The translations under genes and the position numbers were made by a program. Below are positions 10,088 through 22,466 of a stretch of 64,000 nucleotides of DNA, in pieces. The first letter of the stretch is position 1; each line of letters begins with the position of its first letter. The notes under the pieces are model-generated. The model was not told the DNA's origin. It saw only the letters and a list, made by a program, of their open reading frames with translations, and did no database searches. The DNA comes from Lotus japonicus (Eukaryota > Streptophyta > Magnoliopsida > Fabales > Fabaceae). Location: positions 21,903,038 through 21,967,037 of the forward strand of contig NC_080046.1 in NCBI RefSeq assembly GCF_012489685.1. The letters are read 5' to 3'.

Positions 10088-13000
10088 TTAGTTCTGAATA
10101 TTTGGTGAAGCATTTTCTCGTGTGGTATTTGATGAAGTTCTTGATTGCTTAGTTGTTCGGTTAGCTTTTTCAGTAATATGTTTGGAACTATTGGTGTTGA
10201 TGGGAGGCTTCCATGAACTTCCTATGGTTTTGTCCTGCACTGTACTAGAACTTGCTTTACCATCAGGTTTTGGTGGCCCAGACATTGTAAGTGAGACCTG
10301 GAAAAAATTAAATAAAATCAAAGGTCAAAATAGAAAAACATCTTCTAGAGTCGAAGAAAAACAACTAGGACTAAACAAACATTTCCACGATAAACCGACA
10401 TGAGATCAATGGTTGACAAACTATGTGGATGAGGGAACTGGGAAGAAAATAAATCAGCACAAGGTAATTTATGGTGAATGTCATATCTCATCTTGTCAAT
10501 TGTGTCATTTTCAAAACCAAAGTACCAAGCAAATATACCTTTCTAACTTGTTTAGTTGATGATTGTGTTCCACTAGACCCGTCCTCATTCAGTTTGAATT
10601 TAGATCCACCGCTCTGCTGTAGCTTCTTGTGATCATGTTCTGCTTTCCCCTGCATGGAAATCAAATTCATGATATTAAATCACCTTATTATTAAACAATA
10701 CAGAGGAGTTAAAAATGAATTATGAAGCTAAGTTTTGACCAGCTCTTTCATCAGGGGCATCAGAACAAGGACAATGGAACATACATACAGGCATTACTGC
10801 ACGCACACACACGCGCACAAACACACACACACACACACATATATATATCAGATCAAACTACTAGCTTCACCCTTACAGCATTTTCTGACCAGTTATTGGT
10901 CCTATGATCCACTATTAGTTTTGCCGACAAACAAGGTACATCAATCTATTAGGGGTGATGTATCAAATCAGGACCCTTGCTATTAAGAGAAATCAGAACT
11001 ACTAATATTAACCGTTTGATTAAAATGGTCATGTGCACATCTGATCCTTCTCCTGCATTCTCGTTCCACTAATCTCTTTTTTATTTTATCGACCTTCGAA
11101 TCTCTTTTAGTGTCCATGGGCATGGAAACCTCCTCAATCTATTATGGCAAGACCTTGCCCGTGTCAGTTGCAATTTTCATTGTTGAATAGGATTTGAAAG
11201 ATCTATAATTAAAACAACCAAATAATACTTTACAAAATGAGAAGAAAGGCATCGAATTCTTGTCAGATGCTCGCTGAGAGGCTCCTCAATTCGGCCTCCC
11301 CTCCACAGCAGCGCAATCCAGATATGAGCCAGCTTCACTTGTTCGGTCTTTCCAACCCGGGACGCGATCTAATCTCAGTTGTGGTCGAAATCTTAGAAGG
11401 TCTGAAATTGGGGGTTCAGTCAAGGGTTTCATGAGGGATAGGTAGAATCAGAGGATGAGCAAATATATTTTCCGGAGTGAAGGGTTTTTTCAGTCTTAGA
11501 TCCTTCCTATGGTGCTTTTTTTTGTCAATCCGTGCTGCTTATTTTCTTAGTTCCTTGCTATTCTATTTTGGGCTGGAGATGGGAAGATGAATGACAGGAG
11601 GAGAAAGAAGGGAAAAAGTGACATAAGGATTTTAATAAAGAGTAAATCCTGACTGTTTATTTTAATCTCATGGTGTAATATAATGTTCTCATTTCTCACA
11701 ATAAGGGAGAGTTCGCAGATGATATGCACCCTACTAGCTTCCAACCTTACAGCATTTTCTGACCAGTTATTTGTTCTATGAGTCACTACTAGTTTTGCCT
11801 ACAAACAAGGTACATCAATCTATTAGCAATAAGATTACAAAATTATTCACCTTGGGTATCCTTTGCAGCTGAACTTTCTCTTCCTCCTTGGGTTTAATTT
11901 CATCCATCCTCTGCAAAAATTGAAAAGCTAGTTAGTATGACTTCTAGTGCTGCCATTGGCACAACTACCACATGGGTCAAGGATAAGAACTTGCCTCTTT
12001 ACGTTTTATTGCTCTTTCTTCACTTCTGAATCTAAAAGGCAATGATTTAGTATGGGTTTGGCTTCCGATGGTGCTTACAGGTTTCGAGCACCTGTTCCAA
12101 AATTTATGTGAAAAAAAATCAGATATTGCATATTTTTATGCATGTTTGAACTTTATATTTTGAATTTTAAACATCAGTCTAGTGAAGAAAAGTATACAAC
12201 TCCTAAAAACAGTACACAGTCATTATATGTTGCGATAAACAAAGTGTGCATTAGCAAGGAAAATGTTCTTACATAACAGAAAGGGAGGAACGATTTGCAT
12301 TTACTGTAACACCTCCACAAAGAGACTTATTGAGTAATCTTTCAGTCCTGACACAGAAAAATCTGATCATTTCACGTAAACATTGCTAATGATTTATATC
12401 GCAGAAGCCATAGCTCATTAGGAAGATATTCAAATACATAACCAAAAACAGTTTCAAAAGTCAAAATACCTTCTACTCTGAGAAAGGGGGTTTTCTGAAG
12501 CTTCCTTTAACAAGCCATGAGATGCCTAAAGAAGGGGGGAAAATCTTTAGCGAGCAGCACAATTTCTAGCGAGCTAAACTTCAATTATATTGCATACCAA
12601 CAAAAAGAGGATAAGTCAATACCTTGGTTGGTGTTGATGTCTGTAATGCCAGTGGACGATCTTTGGGTAAATTACAAGCAATTCTTTTAATTCTGTTATG
12701 TTCAAATGCTGAAGCTGTTTTACTTCTTTTGTCTGCTCCAGAAGAGAGATTGATTGACATGTGGAGTGACCTTGCAGTTGATTTCTTCTCCACTAAGTCG
12801 GACTTCATACTTTTTGAAGCAAGGCTTATTCCGTTTCCAGATTTAACAGCTGCAGTAGCTGTTTTGTTTGATACACCAGTTCCAGATGAAAGATTGATTG
12901 ACTTGGAAAGTGATGGTGCAATTATCCTCTTCTTCTCAAGTGAGCCTCCAACAGATTTCTGACTTGTTGAAAAACTGTTTAAGCCATTTCTGGATTGTAA

Positions 13001-14393
13001 AGCTGCAGAAGCTATTTTGCTTGATTCACGAGTGCCAGAGGGGAGATCGATTGACATGTGGAGTGACCCTGCAGTTAGTCTCTTCTTCTCAACTGTATCT
13101 CTGACCCCTACACGCATCTTACTTTTTGAAACACAGTTTATTCCATTTCTGGGTGGTGGCGGTACACCTGCAGAAGCTTTCCTTTCATCAAGAGGATGAG
13201 AGAGCTTGGAAGCCTTAGAATTGGTTGATAATTTTGGAGACGAATTAACCGCTTCTCCCTCAACAGGAAAAGCCAAAATTTCCTCACCAGCAGTGCCCTG
13301 CAGCACCAAGTACGATAAATATGATAAGTTTACCAATCAGAACAGGTAAAGGGAAATCAGCTATAAACAAAGAAAGAATGCGCAAATTTACAGGTTCAGG
13401 TTTCTTCTCTTCTTCCAGAATGGTTAAATTCTTATGGACTTCGACAGGATCAAACTCATTATAGTGGTTTATATCAGCACAAGGATGTGAGACATCCTTA
13501 TGGACTTCAACAGGATCAAACTCATTATATTGGTTTGTATCAGCACAATCAACAACAGCATCTTCTTCACCAAGCTGTTCATTGGCAGTCTCGTGGCTGT
13601 TCGCTTTCGACTTCATCACAATGGATGAATCAGTGCAATTTCCTTCCTTAGTTTTTGAATCAAAAGCTCCATTAACTTGAGCATTTTCTTCTTGGATCAA
13701 TGCAGCTTCTTCCTCAGCAGCTTTTCTCTTGTAATGAGCCTCAAAGTAGGCTTTTTTTGCAGCAACGGAACCTGGCTTGGAATACTTTTCAGCTTCCTCA
13801 ACATAGCGTTTGTGTGTCGTGAACGCTGACCATTTCTCCCAATCCAGTCTCTCGGACATAAACCTCCCAAAAGAGATAGATTCGCTAAGCGCACGAATCG
13901 GGTCGCCCTGGATAATATAAAACAAAATTAAAACCCAATATACAAAGAAACACTAATGTTTGGTTCATGAATACTGATCACATTCATGGAAATATTCACT
14001 ACCAGTGACATTGAAACCCATGTTTGGTTCCCATCATTCACAACAACAACGCGAGGCGAAATCAGAGGAAAATCCAGAACTTTAGCAAAGGAAATCATAA
14101 TGCAATATTGGGGGGTAGAAAATGAAACCCTCAGCAGTTCACTAAAACATCATATAAATAATTAAACATGAAAAGCCATAACAGAATAATTAAGTTCCGT
14201 TAACAAACAACCAATTCCAAACATAGAAGAAGATCACAATTTCTCAGTAACGAACCAAAACAGACCCACAAAAAATGAAGCGATATATAGGGTTCCGAAA
14301 AACTTAATAGAAGCGTGTGAATTAAAGTTAGATTTTGAGACGAAAAACGTAACTAACCTCTGGAACAAGACAAGTTGAAGAAGATTCAGCCAT
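10088..14393 (-). CDS. WVD2-like/TPX2-family microtubule-associated protein, nine exons
   Basis: Inferred exons (high to low): 14393-14358, 13907-13392, 13297-12623, 12525-12470, 12347-12273, 12091-11995, 11910-11851, 10649-10539, 10297-10088. Phases agree throughout and give 611 aa. The N-terminus is MAESSSTCLVPE; residues 23-42 hold ISFGRFMSERLDWEKWSAF, then a YVEEAEKYSKPGSVAAKKAYF block typical of WVD2-like 7-type proteins. The TPX2 motif is at about 471-502 (PFRFRSEERAIKRKE then a charged EIKPKEEEKVQLQ helix), and a Ser/Thr-rich basic tail ends the protein. TPX2-domain proteins bind and organise or destabilise cortical microtubules. All introns are GT-AG except intron 6, which reads AG|GCAAGT...GCAG, a GC-AG intron. 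At that junction the residues FFQ, which I would expect from relatives, are absent. Exon 3 encodes three diverged ~45-residue repeats. The exon model is by eye; the family call is strong, the exact member is not. Confidence 0.85.
10800..10848 (+). repeat. (AC)n(AT)n microsatellite
   Basis: Interrupted AC run followed by an AT run, within intron 7 of the WVD2-like gene. Confidence 0.9.
10855..10950 (+). repeat. ~95-bp direct repeat, partner at 11732-11826
   Basis: Both copies run from actagcttc...cttacagcattttctgaccag through tttgcc(g/t)acaaacaaggt to catcaatctattag, with roughly 10% mismatches. They directly flank the MULE-like element of intron 7. At this length they are not an ordinary transposon target duplication. 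Confidence 0.8.
10951..11732. mobile_element. MULE-like element in intron 7 of the WVD2-like gene
   Basis: The two ends are imperfect inverted repeats over about 90 bp. The left runs GGGGTGATGTATCA...TATTAAGAGAAATCAGAAC...GATTAAAAT. The right, inverted, runs AGGGTGCATATCATC...TATTGTGAGAAATGAGAAC...GATTAAAAT. No transposase frame is present. The ends are approximate because the element sits between ~95-bp direct repeats and shows no short target duplication. Confidence 0.55.
13431..13562 (-). repeat. 66-bp in-frame tandem duplication in exon 2 of the WVD2-like gene
   Basis: The period is exactly 66 bp (second copy starts at 13497). It encodes a repeated 22-residue unit with the shared core YNEFDPVEVHK, so the reading frame is kept. 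The right end of the second copy fades after about 13552. Confidence 0.85.
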
Positions 14394-15205
14394 AACGCAA
14401 CAAACAGTTATTAACAAAACAAAACAAAACAAACAACCCCTTTTGCTTCTTTCTCCTTCTCTATAAGCGAGAGTGTTAGAGTTAGTTAACCAAAACTCTG
14501 AAATCAAAGATTAAATGGGGTAGGAAACATGAAATTTTATGTTAAGAACTGGACAAGACTATGGACTCTGGTGAATATGATGAATCTTTTGAGTCTGAAG
14601 CAAAATACTCCTTTGCATAAAGTGGCACTTTTTTTTTTGGATCCCGCTATTTGGCCCACAAAATTGAATTATTTGTGCTAATCCATTTTTCCTCTAACGT
14701 CTAGTATCCCTTATTTTATTTTCTTAACCGTTAGATTGTTTTTCTTATTTTTATTATTCTATTTTAAATTTATACCATTGAAGAAAAGAATAAATCAATT
14801 AGCTAAAAGAATAAATTCTAATATACTATTATAACAAATTTGACAAAATATACTTTATGTATATTTAATGCTAATTTTTGTGGAAACAAATCAAATCACA
14901 ACAAAATATATAGATAAGTAAAAATGTCCAACGGCTATTTCCACATTTATTGATTTCATGTTTTTTTTCACTACAAATGCTATTTTACGCAAAACAATTA
15001 TATCCGAGTCAACGAATATTCATCTCATGGCCCATTTGAATTTTTTATTCATCAAATTTAAAATCAAGACAATAATTAATGAAAATCGAACATATACATT
15101 TGAACAAACCATATATTAATAATTCTTGATTTGATGTTGTAAGAATATGCAGGTTGGATGCATTATCGCCTTGGGTCCTCAGTTCAGCATTATCTTAAGT
15201 ATCTA
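14394..15205. other. 5' flank of the WVD2-like gene, non-coding
   Basis: Just upstream of the - strand ATG the leader is rich in gttttgttttgtttg and pyrimidines. The rest is AT-rich. No clear TATA box, repeat boundary or other gene was identified. Confidence 0.4.
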
Positions 15206-15261
15206 CATTATCAAATGTTTTTTTTTTTTTTTTACAAGAGGAAATGTTCATTATCAAATGT
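15206..15261 (-). repeat. oligo-T micro-insertion with 13-bp target duplication
   Basis: A perfect 13-bp repeat, cattatcaaatgt, lies at 15206-15218 and 15249-15261. It flanks a long T-run plus acaagaggaaatgtt. Confidence 0.75.
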
Positions 15262-15908
15262 CTTTAAAAATTAGTGTTATATTTGTGCGATGCTCTCCCA
15301 TATGATTTTCTTATTCAAAATCAAGACCGTAACACGCTAATTTTCGGGGTCACGATAGTCACCTTACTAGAAATAAATATGTTGTTTTCTTTAACTAGCA
15401 TAAAAAAAATGCAAACAATTTTTTTTTCGTTTTCAAAGCATTTTCAAAAAATGTCATGCATACTCCAAACAATAAATAAATATACCTCTAATCTCGACCA
15501 AGACAAGTACCCGGAGGTAACGACGAATGACCATAACATATAAAACATAGAAAAAGAGAGGATAAGCCTCGGCAATGAAATCCAATATGCAAAGGACTCT
15601 ATTGGAACCTACCCTAGCCCTAAAATAAAAACTCATGAAGTCATCCTACATGCTTCAATCAACAACGGTAAGCTCTCTACCCAAAAAGGCTCTAACCTTA
15701 GAGCCAACTCTACTCTTACGAGTTTTCCACTAATTCCCCATTGGACTCTCTAGATCATTCTACTCCTCTCCTGAGGAACCCACCTCGTCGATTAGCACAA
15801 TGACATTCTCCCATAAGTATAACGCTTGATCACATTGCCGCAGTCGTCGTCTGGCGGTTGTCAATTGCCCAAACACAAACATATAAACAATGGCGTGCGA
15901 GGGTCAAC
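15262..15908. other. non-coding, possible trace of a Ty3-gypsy LTR
   Basis: At about 15329 the sequence gtaacacgctaattttcggg resembles the start of some Ty3-gypsy (Tekay-type) LTRs. Nothing else confirms an element; the open frames are short and unconvincing. Confidence 0.25.
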
Positions 15909-16347
15909 TGTTGGATATTTTATGGATTAACATTAATCATTTAATTAGAATGTGTAATCCTTGAATTATTAATATATCAATTATTGGAAATTAATATTAA
16001 TTATAACGCTTAACCACTTGATGGATATTACTATTGGACTTTTCTGATGAGTAACCTGTGATGGGTTGGGTTATTTATTTAAGTCAGTGAGAGGTCCCTA
16101 CTCTCTTCTGATAGGTTATAAACTTGTCTCCCCATTATGCAGTTAACCTAACCTACCCTACAGACTTATCAGAACAGAGAGCAGTTTTTCTCACTCTTAT
16201 TAGGATTGATTCATGGACTCTTCTCTTCCACCAGGTACGCAAATATTATGATTTGATTATACATGAATAGATTATTGAAGATGCTATGATTTTGTATCTA
16301 CATAATCTAGGCTATCCTTATAAATTTCCAGCAATTGGTATCAAAGC
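15909..16347 (+). mobile_element. Ty1-copia LTR followed by a tRNA-Met primer site
   Basis: A 425-bp unit runs from TGTTGGATATTTTATGGATT to ...AATTTCCAGCA (15909-16333). After a 2-nt spacer comes TGGTATCAAAGC (16336-16347), complementary in type to the 3' end of initiator tRNA-Met. This is the arrangement of a 5' LTR plus primer-binding site. No gag frame follows; the internal region is cut at about 16667 by another LTR-like sequence. It is a truncated, non-coding relic. Confidence 0.65.
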
Positions 16348-16666
16348 TAGTAGATACAAATTAATTATGGCTGGTTTTCATCAAATACATATGAAAAATT
16401 AATTCTTTTCATCACAACGTGTTTGCTTCCCAAAAATTTAGTTCATGTTTTATTTTATTTTTTGAAATTGATTGAGGGGTTTCGATCTTCTGTGGTATGC
16501 GAATAACATACTAAATATTCATGTGATTTCGTTGATTAGTTTATGAGAATTGAGCGTTTTGCGTTTAAAATTTTATAGAACCCTAATTGTTTATAAGATC
16601 TGCAAATCCTGTATGTGTTCTATGATCTGGAATATTTCTTGAGGGTTTCTACTCCTCATACCCTTG

Positions 16667-17950
16667 TGTGATAACCCGGGATTTAAGACTATTTTTCTAT
16701 ATGATTTTCATGCATTTTAATATATTATTTATAATATTTTGGTCATTTTAGGTCACTTTAGGATTATTCCATGCATTTTATTATTTTTATGTGGTTTTAG
16801 TATTTTCTATGATTTTTATTTTTATTTTATTAGGATTTACTTAAGTTATTTGGGTTGGTGATCTTATTCTATCTTCTAGTTAATCTTTTCTATTAGGTTT
16901 TACTTATTTTCCCTTATTGTTATTGTTATTTTAGGAGAAGATGTGGAAACAAGGAGCAAATCAAGGGAGAAAGATATGAATTTCAAAACCTGGAACAATC
17001 TGGATTTATTTGCGCCAGTTCTGCACCAATTTCCTCTTGCATTTCGAGCAGACGCGCCAAGGAAGTAGCTGCTGGAAAGTTTTGCGCGAGTTCCTTCACA
17101 AAGTTCGCACATTTGCGCGAAATATCTGCCAGACTCTATTTAAGTGCGTTTTTAACCTAGTTTAGAGAACTTTTTCACGTGAGAACTTTGGGAGCTGCGT
17201 TTTTTGGGTTTTTGCGTAGAGTTTACGTGGTTCTTTGCCAAGATTTTGAGGTTTGGCTTGAATTTTGATTTGTTTCCATGACTATGTCAGGCTAAATCCT
17301 CTTTTGCATTAGGGATAGATGAAATTACATCTTTGATTATGTTTGGATTCGTTTCGGTTTTTATATGAATGACTATATTCCATTCTTGAATTTCTCTCTT
17401 GCTTTGATTGTTATCTACTGCGCATAGATTGTTTTACTTGTTTCTATACAATTGGGAAATTGATAGGAACTAGGGATCTAGAGAGGAATTGGATTTTGGT
17501 CTCTACGCCTTAGGGATAATGGTAGCAATTAATCTGTGATTGTCTGATATTGAACTGAATATCTAGTTAATTAGGATTAGGTAATAAGGGATTAACTATC
17601 ACTAATTAACTAGAAGGAGAACTTGACTAAGGAATTAGTAAGTAATCACATAGACATAACGCCTTGAACGGATTTAGTCGAATTCATATGTAACCGGAGC
17701 GGGTACAAGCTTAACGAGGGTAACAGATTCAATTCCCTAGTGCAGTTTTTCTCCCTAAGTTTACAAATCAACAACCGTTTATTTGTTTTTCTTGATTTAT
17801 TTTCGCAATAATCACAATCAATCAATTCTCTACTTTTATCTTTGTTTTTTCGTCCTTACAACTAAATTGGTTAATTTAGAAATAAACACACATAATCCTT
17901 GTGTTCGATAATTAAAACCCAAGGCAAAACTGTACACTTGCAGTTTGGCA
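16667..17950 (+). mobile_element. Ty3-gypsy LTR-like segment
   Basis: It begins TGTGATAACCCGGG and ends near ...GTACACTTGCAGTTTGGCA, with ...CCTTGTGTTCGATAA... shortly before the end. Both ends recall Athila/Tat-type plant LTRs. No partner LTR, primer site or matching target duplication was found, so it could be a solo LTR or part of one. Boundaries are approximate. Confidence 0.45.
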
Positions 17951-18063
17951 CATCATGCCCAACCCATGGTATTCAATAAATGTAATTTCCAGCATCAACT
18001 TCCCGAATGGATAGTACATATAACCTTAAGATCACATGATATCTCACAACATCAACATTATTC

Positions 18064-18558
18064 AACCAAGACATATTATCACTCCATCATACTATCAGTC
18101 TAACAACTACATAACACGCAAAATCAACATATCATAGTGAATAAATTATGTTATCATATCAACTCAATCAAGTAGCATACAAGATCAACACTCATAGTTA
18201 GTTTGGTATGCTATGCTCGTGTAATAAATGTTCCAAGTGATCCGGATATAAAAGCCAACGCATATTGGAGGCGAGACAATCACTCTAACTGATATATGTC
18301 ACTTAACGATTTGTTGATGACCTCATTATCATAAAAATTTGAACACAGGCGCAATCTCATTGTCAACTTGATAACAATTGCAGGTACGAGGACCTCCTTA
18401 CCACCTGAGAATAAATACAGGCACGACCTCATTGTCGTCTTAGGAATAACATGAATGCATGATATGAATCACGGTGAGCAAGCAAAGAAAACGCTATCTC
18501 ACAAGCTCGCATTCCGAACTCAAGATAATCGCATCAATAATACTTGTAGGTATTTAAT
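18064..18558 (+). repeat. ~490-bp diverged direct repeat, copy 1
   Basis: Pairs with 18841-19321. Both copies run from accaa...acatattat through tatgctatgctcgtg and gatccggatataaaagcca to caataat...aggtatttaa. Divergence is substantial with small indels, so the duplication is old. Not coding. Confidence 0.8.
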
Positions 18559-18840
18559 GGCTGCAAGAGCAAAAGTTTCTTTAGAAGGAAATGATGCCTT
18601 CCACATTCTAGTGAACATCACAGCACCAAGACGGTTAACCACTCTAGGTAACTAAAAACTCAAGTTTATCTATTTTCTCAACTCCTCGAATCGAAGATCT
18701 TTCCCCTTTTCAAACTCTTTCCAATTCTCTAAGTTTTCCTTCCTAAAAAATGGGTCTCTTTAGATTATAAAAGTGTTATCACTTAGATTAATTTTATTAT
18801 GATATTTAACTCTCAAATACTTAAGTCTTCTCTTCTTTTT

Positions 18841-19321
18841 AACCAATACATATTATCCATCCTACATACTATTAGTCCATCAACCACATAACACACATAA
18901 TCAACATATCATAGTGAACAAAATATGTTATCATATCAACTCAATGAAGTAGCATACATGATCAACAATCATAGTTAGTTGGTATGCTATGCTCGTGCAA
19001 TAAATTCTCTAAATGATCCGGATATAAAAGCCAATTAGAGGCAAGGCAATCACCCTAATTGATGAATGCCACTTACAAATTTGTTGACAACATCACTGTC
19101 ATAAAAAATCGAACACAGGAACGACCTCATTGTCACCTTGATAATAGTTGCACGTACGACCTCACTGCCGTATTAGAATAAATGCACGACCTTATTTTCA
19201 TCCTTGGAATAACATGAATACATGATATGAATCATGGTTAGCAAGCAACGAAAACTCCATCTCACAAGTTCACATTCTGAACTCAAGATAATCGCATCAA
19301 TAATATTCATAGGTATTTAAT
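18841..19321 (+). repeat. ~490-bp diverged direct repeat, copy 2
   Basis: Second copy of the repeat at 18064-18558, offset about 777 bp. The sequences after the two copies (18559-18840 and 19322 onward) are not obviously alike. Confidence 0.8.
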
Positions 19322-20940
19322 CGTATCCTTATTTTTATTAACTCTTCTTTTTACAAAAATTTGTAATTTTTATAAAGATCCCTCTCCCCAAAGATAATTT
19401 TCGAGAAGGCAAAGTCTCGATCCTTCAACAGCAAAAGTTCTAACCTATCGTCGGAAACATACTCGTCGACACTCGTAAACACTTCGCGTTCACAATCGAT
19501 AAGTAGTCAAATCACAATACTCATAATTAATCAAGTAATGGCAACACTTTAAGCGTGCATTTTACACACTCAAACATGCCTCAACATCAAGCAATATGAC
19601 AATCAAACATGCTTCAAGCCATCACTCATCATAAGCTATCGACCATGCAATCATAACAACACAAGTCATATAGCTAATAACCGGAAATTTCTCTCACCTT
19701 AGGTGCTTTCCTTCTAAGTCTCGTCTTCAATCCGGTCACGTCCTAACTCCTCGTACCAGCTCCATTTCCTTCCTCCAGCTGCCTTGTACCCTTTACAAAA
19801 ATCTAACTTAACTCAGCCCCTAACCGACCCTCGACTTATTTCAAGCTCAACAAGCTTCAAGGCAAGGTTCCTAGGGCTCTAAGGCAAATTTACTCAACCA
19901 ACAACAGACTTACCTAGAATATCATACATTTTCATCAACTTAGGACACTTAGAAAAAATATAATTAATTTTTTTTTATGATATCCCTTTAAGTCATCTTT
20001 CTAACCATACAAATTTCATTATATTTGAACATTTGTCGATTAAATTAAATATCATAGATCACTGTTCCAGGATGCAAACAGTAGGAACAAAGGCTACTTG
20101 GAACCAAAATTAGCATTGAACCAGCCATGCAAAAATAATGATATTTTAACTAGTTATAGCCATACGAGTTATCTTTAAAAAAAAGTTTCGCCCAATTTCT
20201 ACTTATACACAAGGAGTTATGCCTAAACAACACGGGCTCTAAGGGTTCATCCTAGTAGAATTTTATCTCAACTTCCGATTGGAATTGTGATCACACCAGA
20301 ACCCAAAACTTCACCAAATTCTTAAATCTTGTACGATTTTAAGTTAAATTTGATTTGATTCCAGTTTCACTTCATTTGGATTACTATTGTGAGAGTTACA
20401 CTACAAAAACCACAAGTTACTCATCAAAACACTTTGTTCAACAAACTTCAAAGTTGTGTAGTCTCTTTGAGAATTTTTAAACACATAAAAACTACCCAGC
20501 AAATTATAAGATTTTTACTACAGGATCGTCAAAAAGTCTCGTAAACCCTAGTAAAGGGGAAAGTTAAAAATCTAAATACACAATTCATGAAAAATCACAC
20601 AAGGATTGCATGTCACACACATGGGTTGCATGACCTTTGCTCGCTAAAACACACATAACTCGAGCTACAAATCTCAGAATGATACAAAACCAACGCTAAA
20701 ATTTCAAGGATTGAAATACCTAAAATAACCCTAAGGCTAAGCTAGCCCGAAATTTATTTTCTTCCCAATACAAATACAACAAGTCTTGTCCAAGAAAACA
20801 CTAAGCTGATATTAGTCTTCAAGACTAACTTGATTCAAAGCATTTTCATGGCATTTCTATGGTTAAATCATCAACCAAACTTTCATACAAGGATTTTCTT
20901 GAATTGCCATTTTCTCTACTTCAAAATCATGCATCATAAT
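19322..20940. other. non-coding DNA, no gene recognised
   Basis: AT-rich intergenic sequence with no long open frame. Its composition resembles LTR-retrotransposon debris, but no terminal repeat, primer site or domain could be pointed to. Confidence 0.35.
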
Positions 20941-22194
20941 TGTTAAGTTCAAACGCTATTTTGAATGATAACAATTTCAAAGGTATAAGTGTAATAGTTA
21001 AAATTTTCATATGGATTGAATTTCAGGAAATATCACTTGTTGTCTATACCCTCCACCGTCTGACCAAAGAAGCAAGTCAAGGACAAGACAATCTGCACAC
21101 AAAAAGGACCATAAAGACAGTTTGCACACAAGAAGAACCATAAAGAAAATCTGCACAAAAGAAGGACCACAAAGACACTCAAGGTTACAAGACATTCTGG
21201 ACAAGTAAAGAACGATAAATACAAGTCAAAGATGCAAGACAGTCTGCTCGAAGAAAATAATCTACTAACTGAATGCATCAATCGTCTGGATCAACCAGTG
21301 AGAAATGTCGTCCAGAGAATGAGCGTCATTTTTCAATTCAGAAAATATCTATGACAAGCTATGAGACAAAGTCAAGTGCAAATATCACGAGATACTCCAC
21401 AAACCACATTGGTCAAGGGAACAAGTACAACATTGTCACAATTGAGTTTCCATTTTCTCTTTCAGAAGAAAGGAACAAAGTTCAAGTGCTACCAACCAGA
21501 TGACAAGATACATCATTATGGTAACTAGCCTCAGTCAAACAGTACCATGCATTAAATGCACCTGACAAAAGGACTGTTTGATCTAACGGCTAAAACTTGT
21601 CGTGCTCTACACGCTCCAACGGTTGTCAACACTCTTAGAAGGGAGGACTTGAAGGTTTTCAACACCAGAATCTCCAGCACATGGACTCATTTTCTAACCT
21701 AGAAACCATCTTTAAGAAAAAAAAGAAAAAGTCCTTACATCGTTTGAGATAACAAATCTTAAGAGTTAAATCATCTTCAATACTTTGTAGTTCCTGAGCT
21801 CAGAAACTTTCTACTATCACTCTTGTGAGAAGAAAACTTTGTTGAAGCAAACGATCTTGTAAAAGATTGCAGGAGAAGTCCTTAACAATACTTGGTTTAG
21901 TATAAGTCCTTGATAGGAGAAGTCCTTGAGAATACTTGTAAAGGAGAAGTCCTTGATACTTTCTGGATAGTGAAATCTTGGTAAAGCCAAGGACTGGATG
22001 TAGCCCAATCGTTTAAGGGGTGAACCAGGATAAAATCTTTGCCTCACTATATCGCGTACTTACTCTGTTTACTTATCCACTGCACAAAATGATTGCAAAA
22101 AGGTTTTGAAACCTAATAATCTTTTTGTAAACTAATTTTTTTTTTAAACAACACATTTCAAACCCCCCTTCATGTGTGATTTCGTTACATCTCA
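20941..22194 (+). mobile_element. solo LTR, Sirevirus-like family (copy A)
   Basis: It starts TGTTAAGTTCAAACGC and ends ...CCCCCTTCATGTG...TTACATCTCA. Flanking 5-mers are ataat (20936-20940) and ataac (22195-22199), a near-perfect target duplication. No internal region follows, hence solo LTR. The pyrimidine block (aaacccccctt) near the end and the ggagaagtccttga subrepeats (about 21870-21955) recall Sirevirus LTRs. It differs from the LTRs of the two complete Sireviruses in this window. Confidence 0.65.
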
Positions 22195-22466
22195 ATAACT
22201 AGTGTGTTTAGAAAGCTAATAACATCCCTAGACACTTGTATGGAGATTTAAACCATAGGGACCAAAACTTAACAAAATCCCAAAACTTAAAGTTTGTGAT
22301 CATGCAAAATTGATTCCATAGAACTGAAATTAAAGGTCATGCAAGCACTTAATGTGAATACACTTAAGCTGTAACATGCTATATCACTAAATCACTTCTA
22401 CAATGTTTCAACACGTTGGGTTTTTCCATTTTCATGATCAAACATGGATTCAAGACAAACTCATGG

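Noticed and set aside
16667..17901. ccttg before TGTGATAACCC and again at 17897-17901, as a target duplication.
   Set aside because: The second copy lies inside a motif typical of the LTR interior (ccttgtgttcg) and is not preceded by CA.
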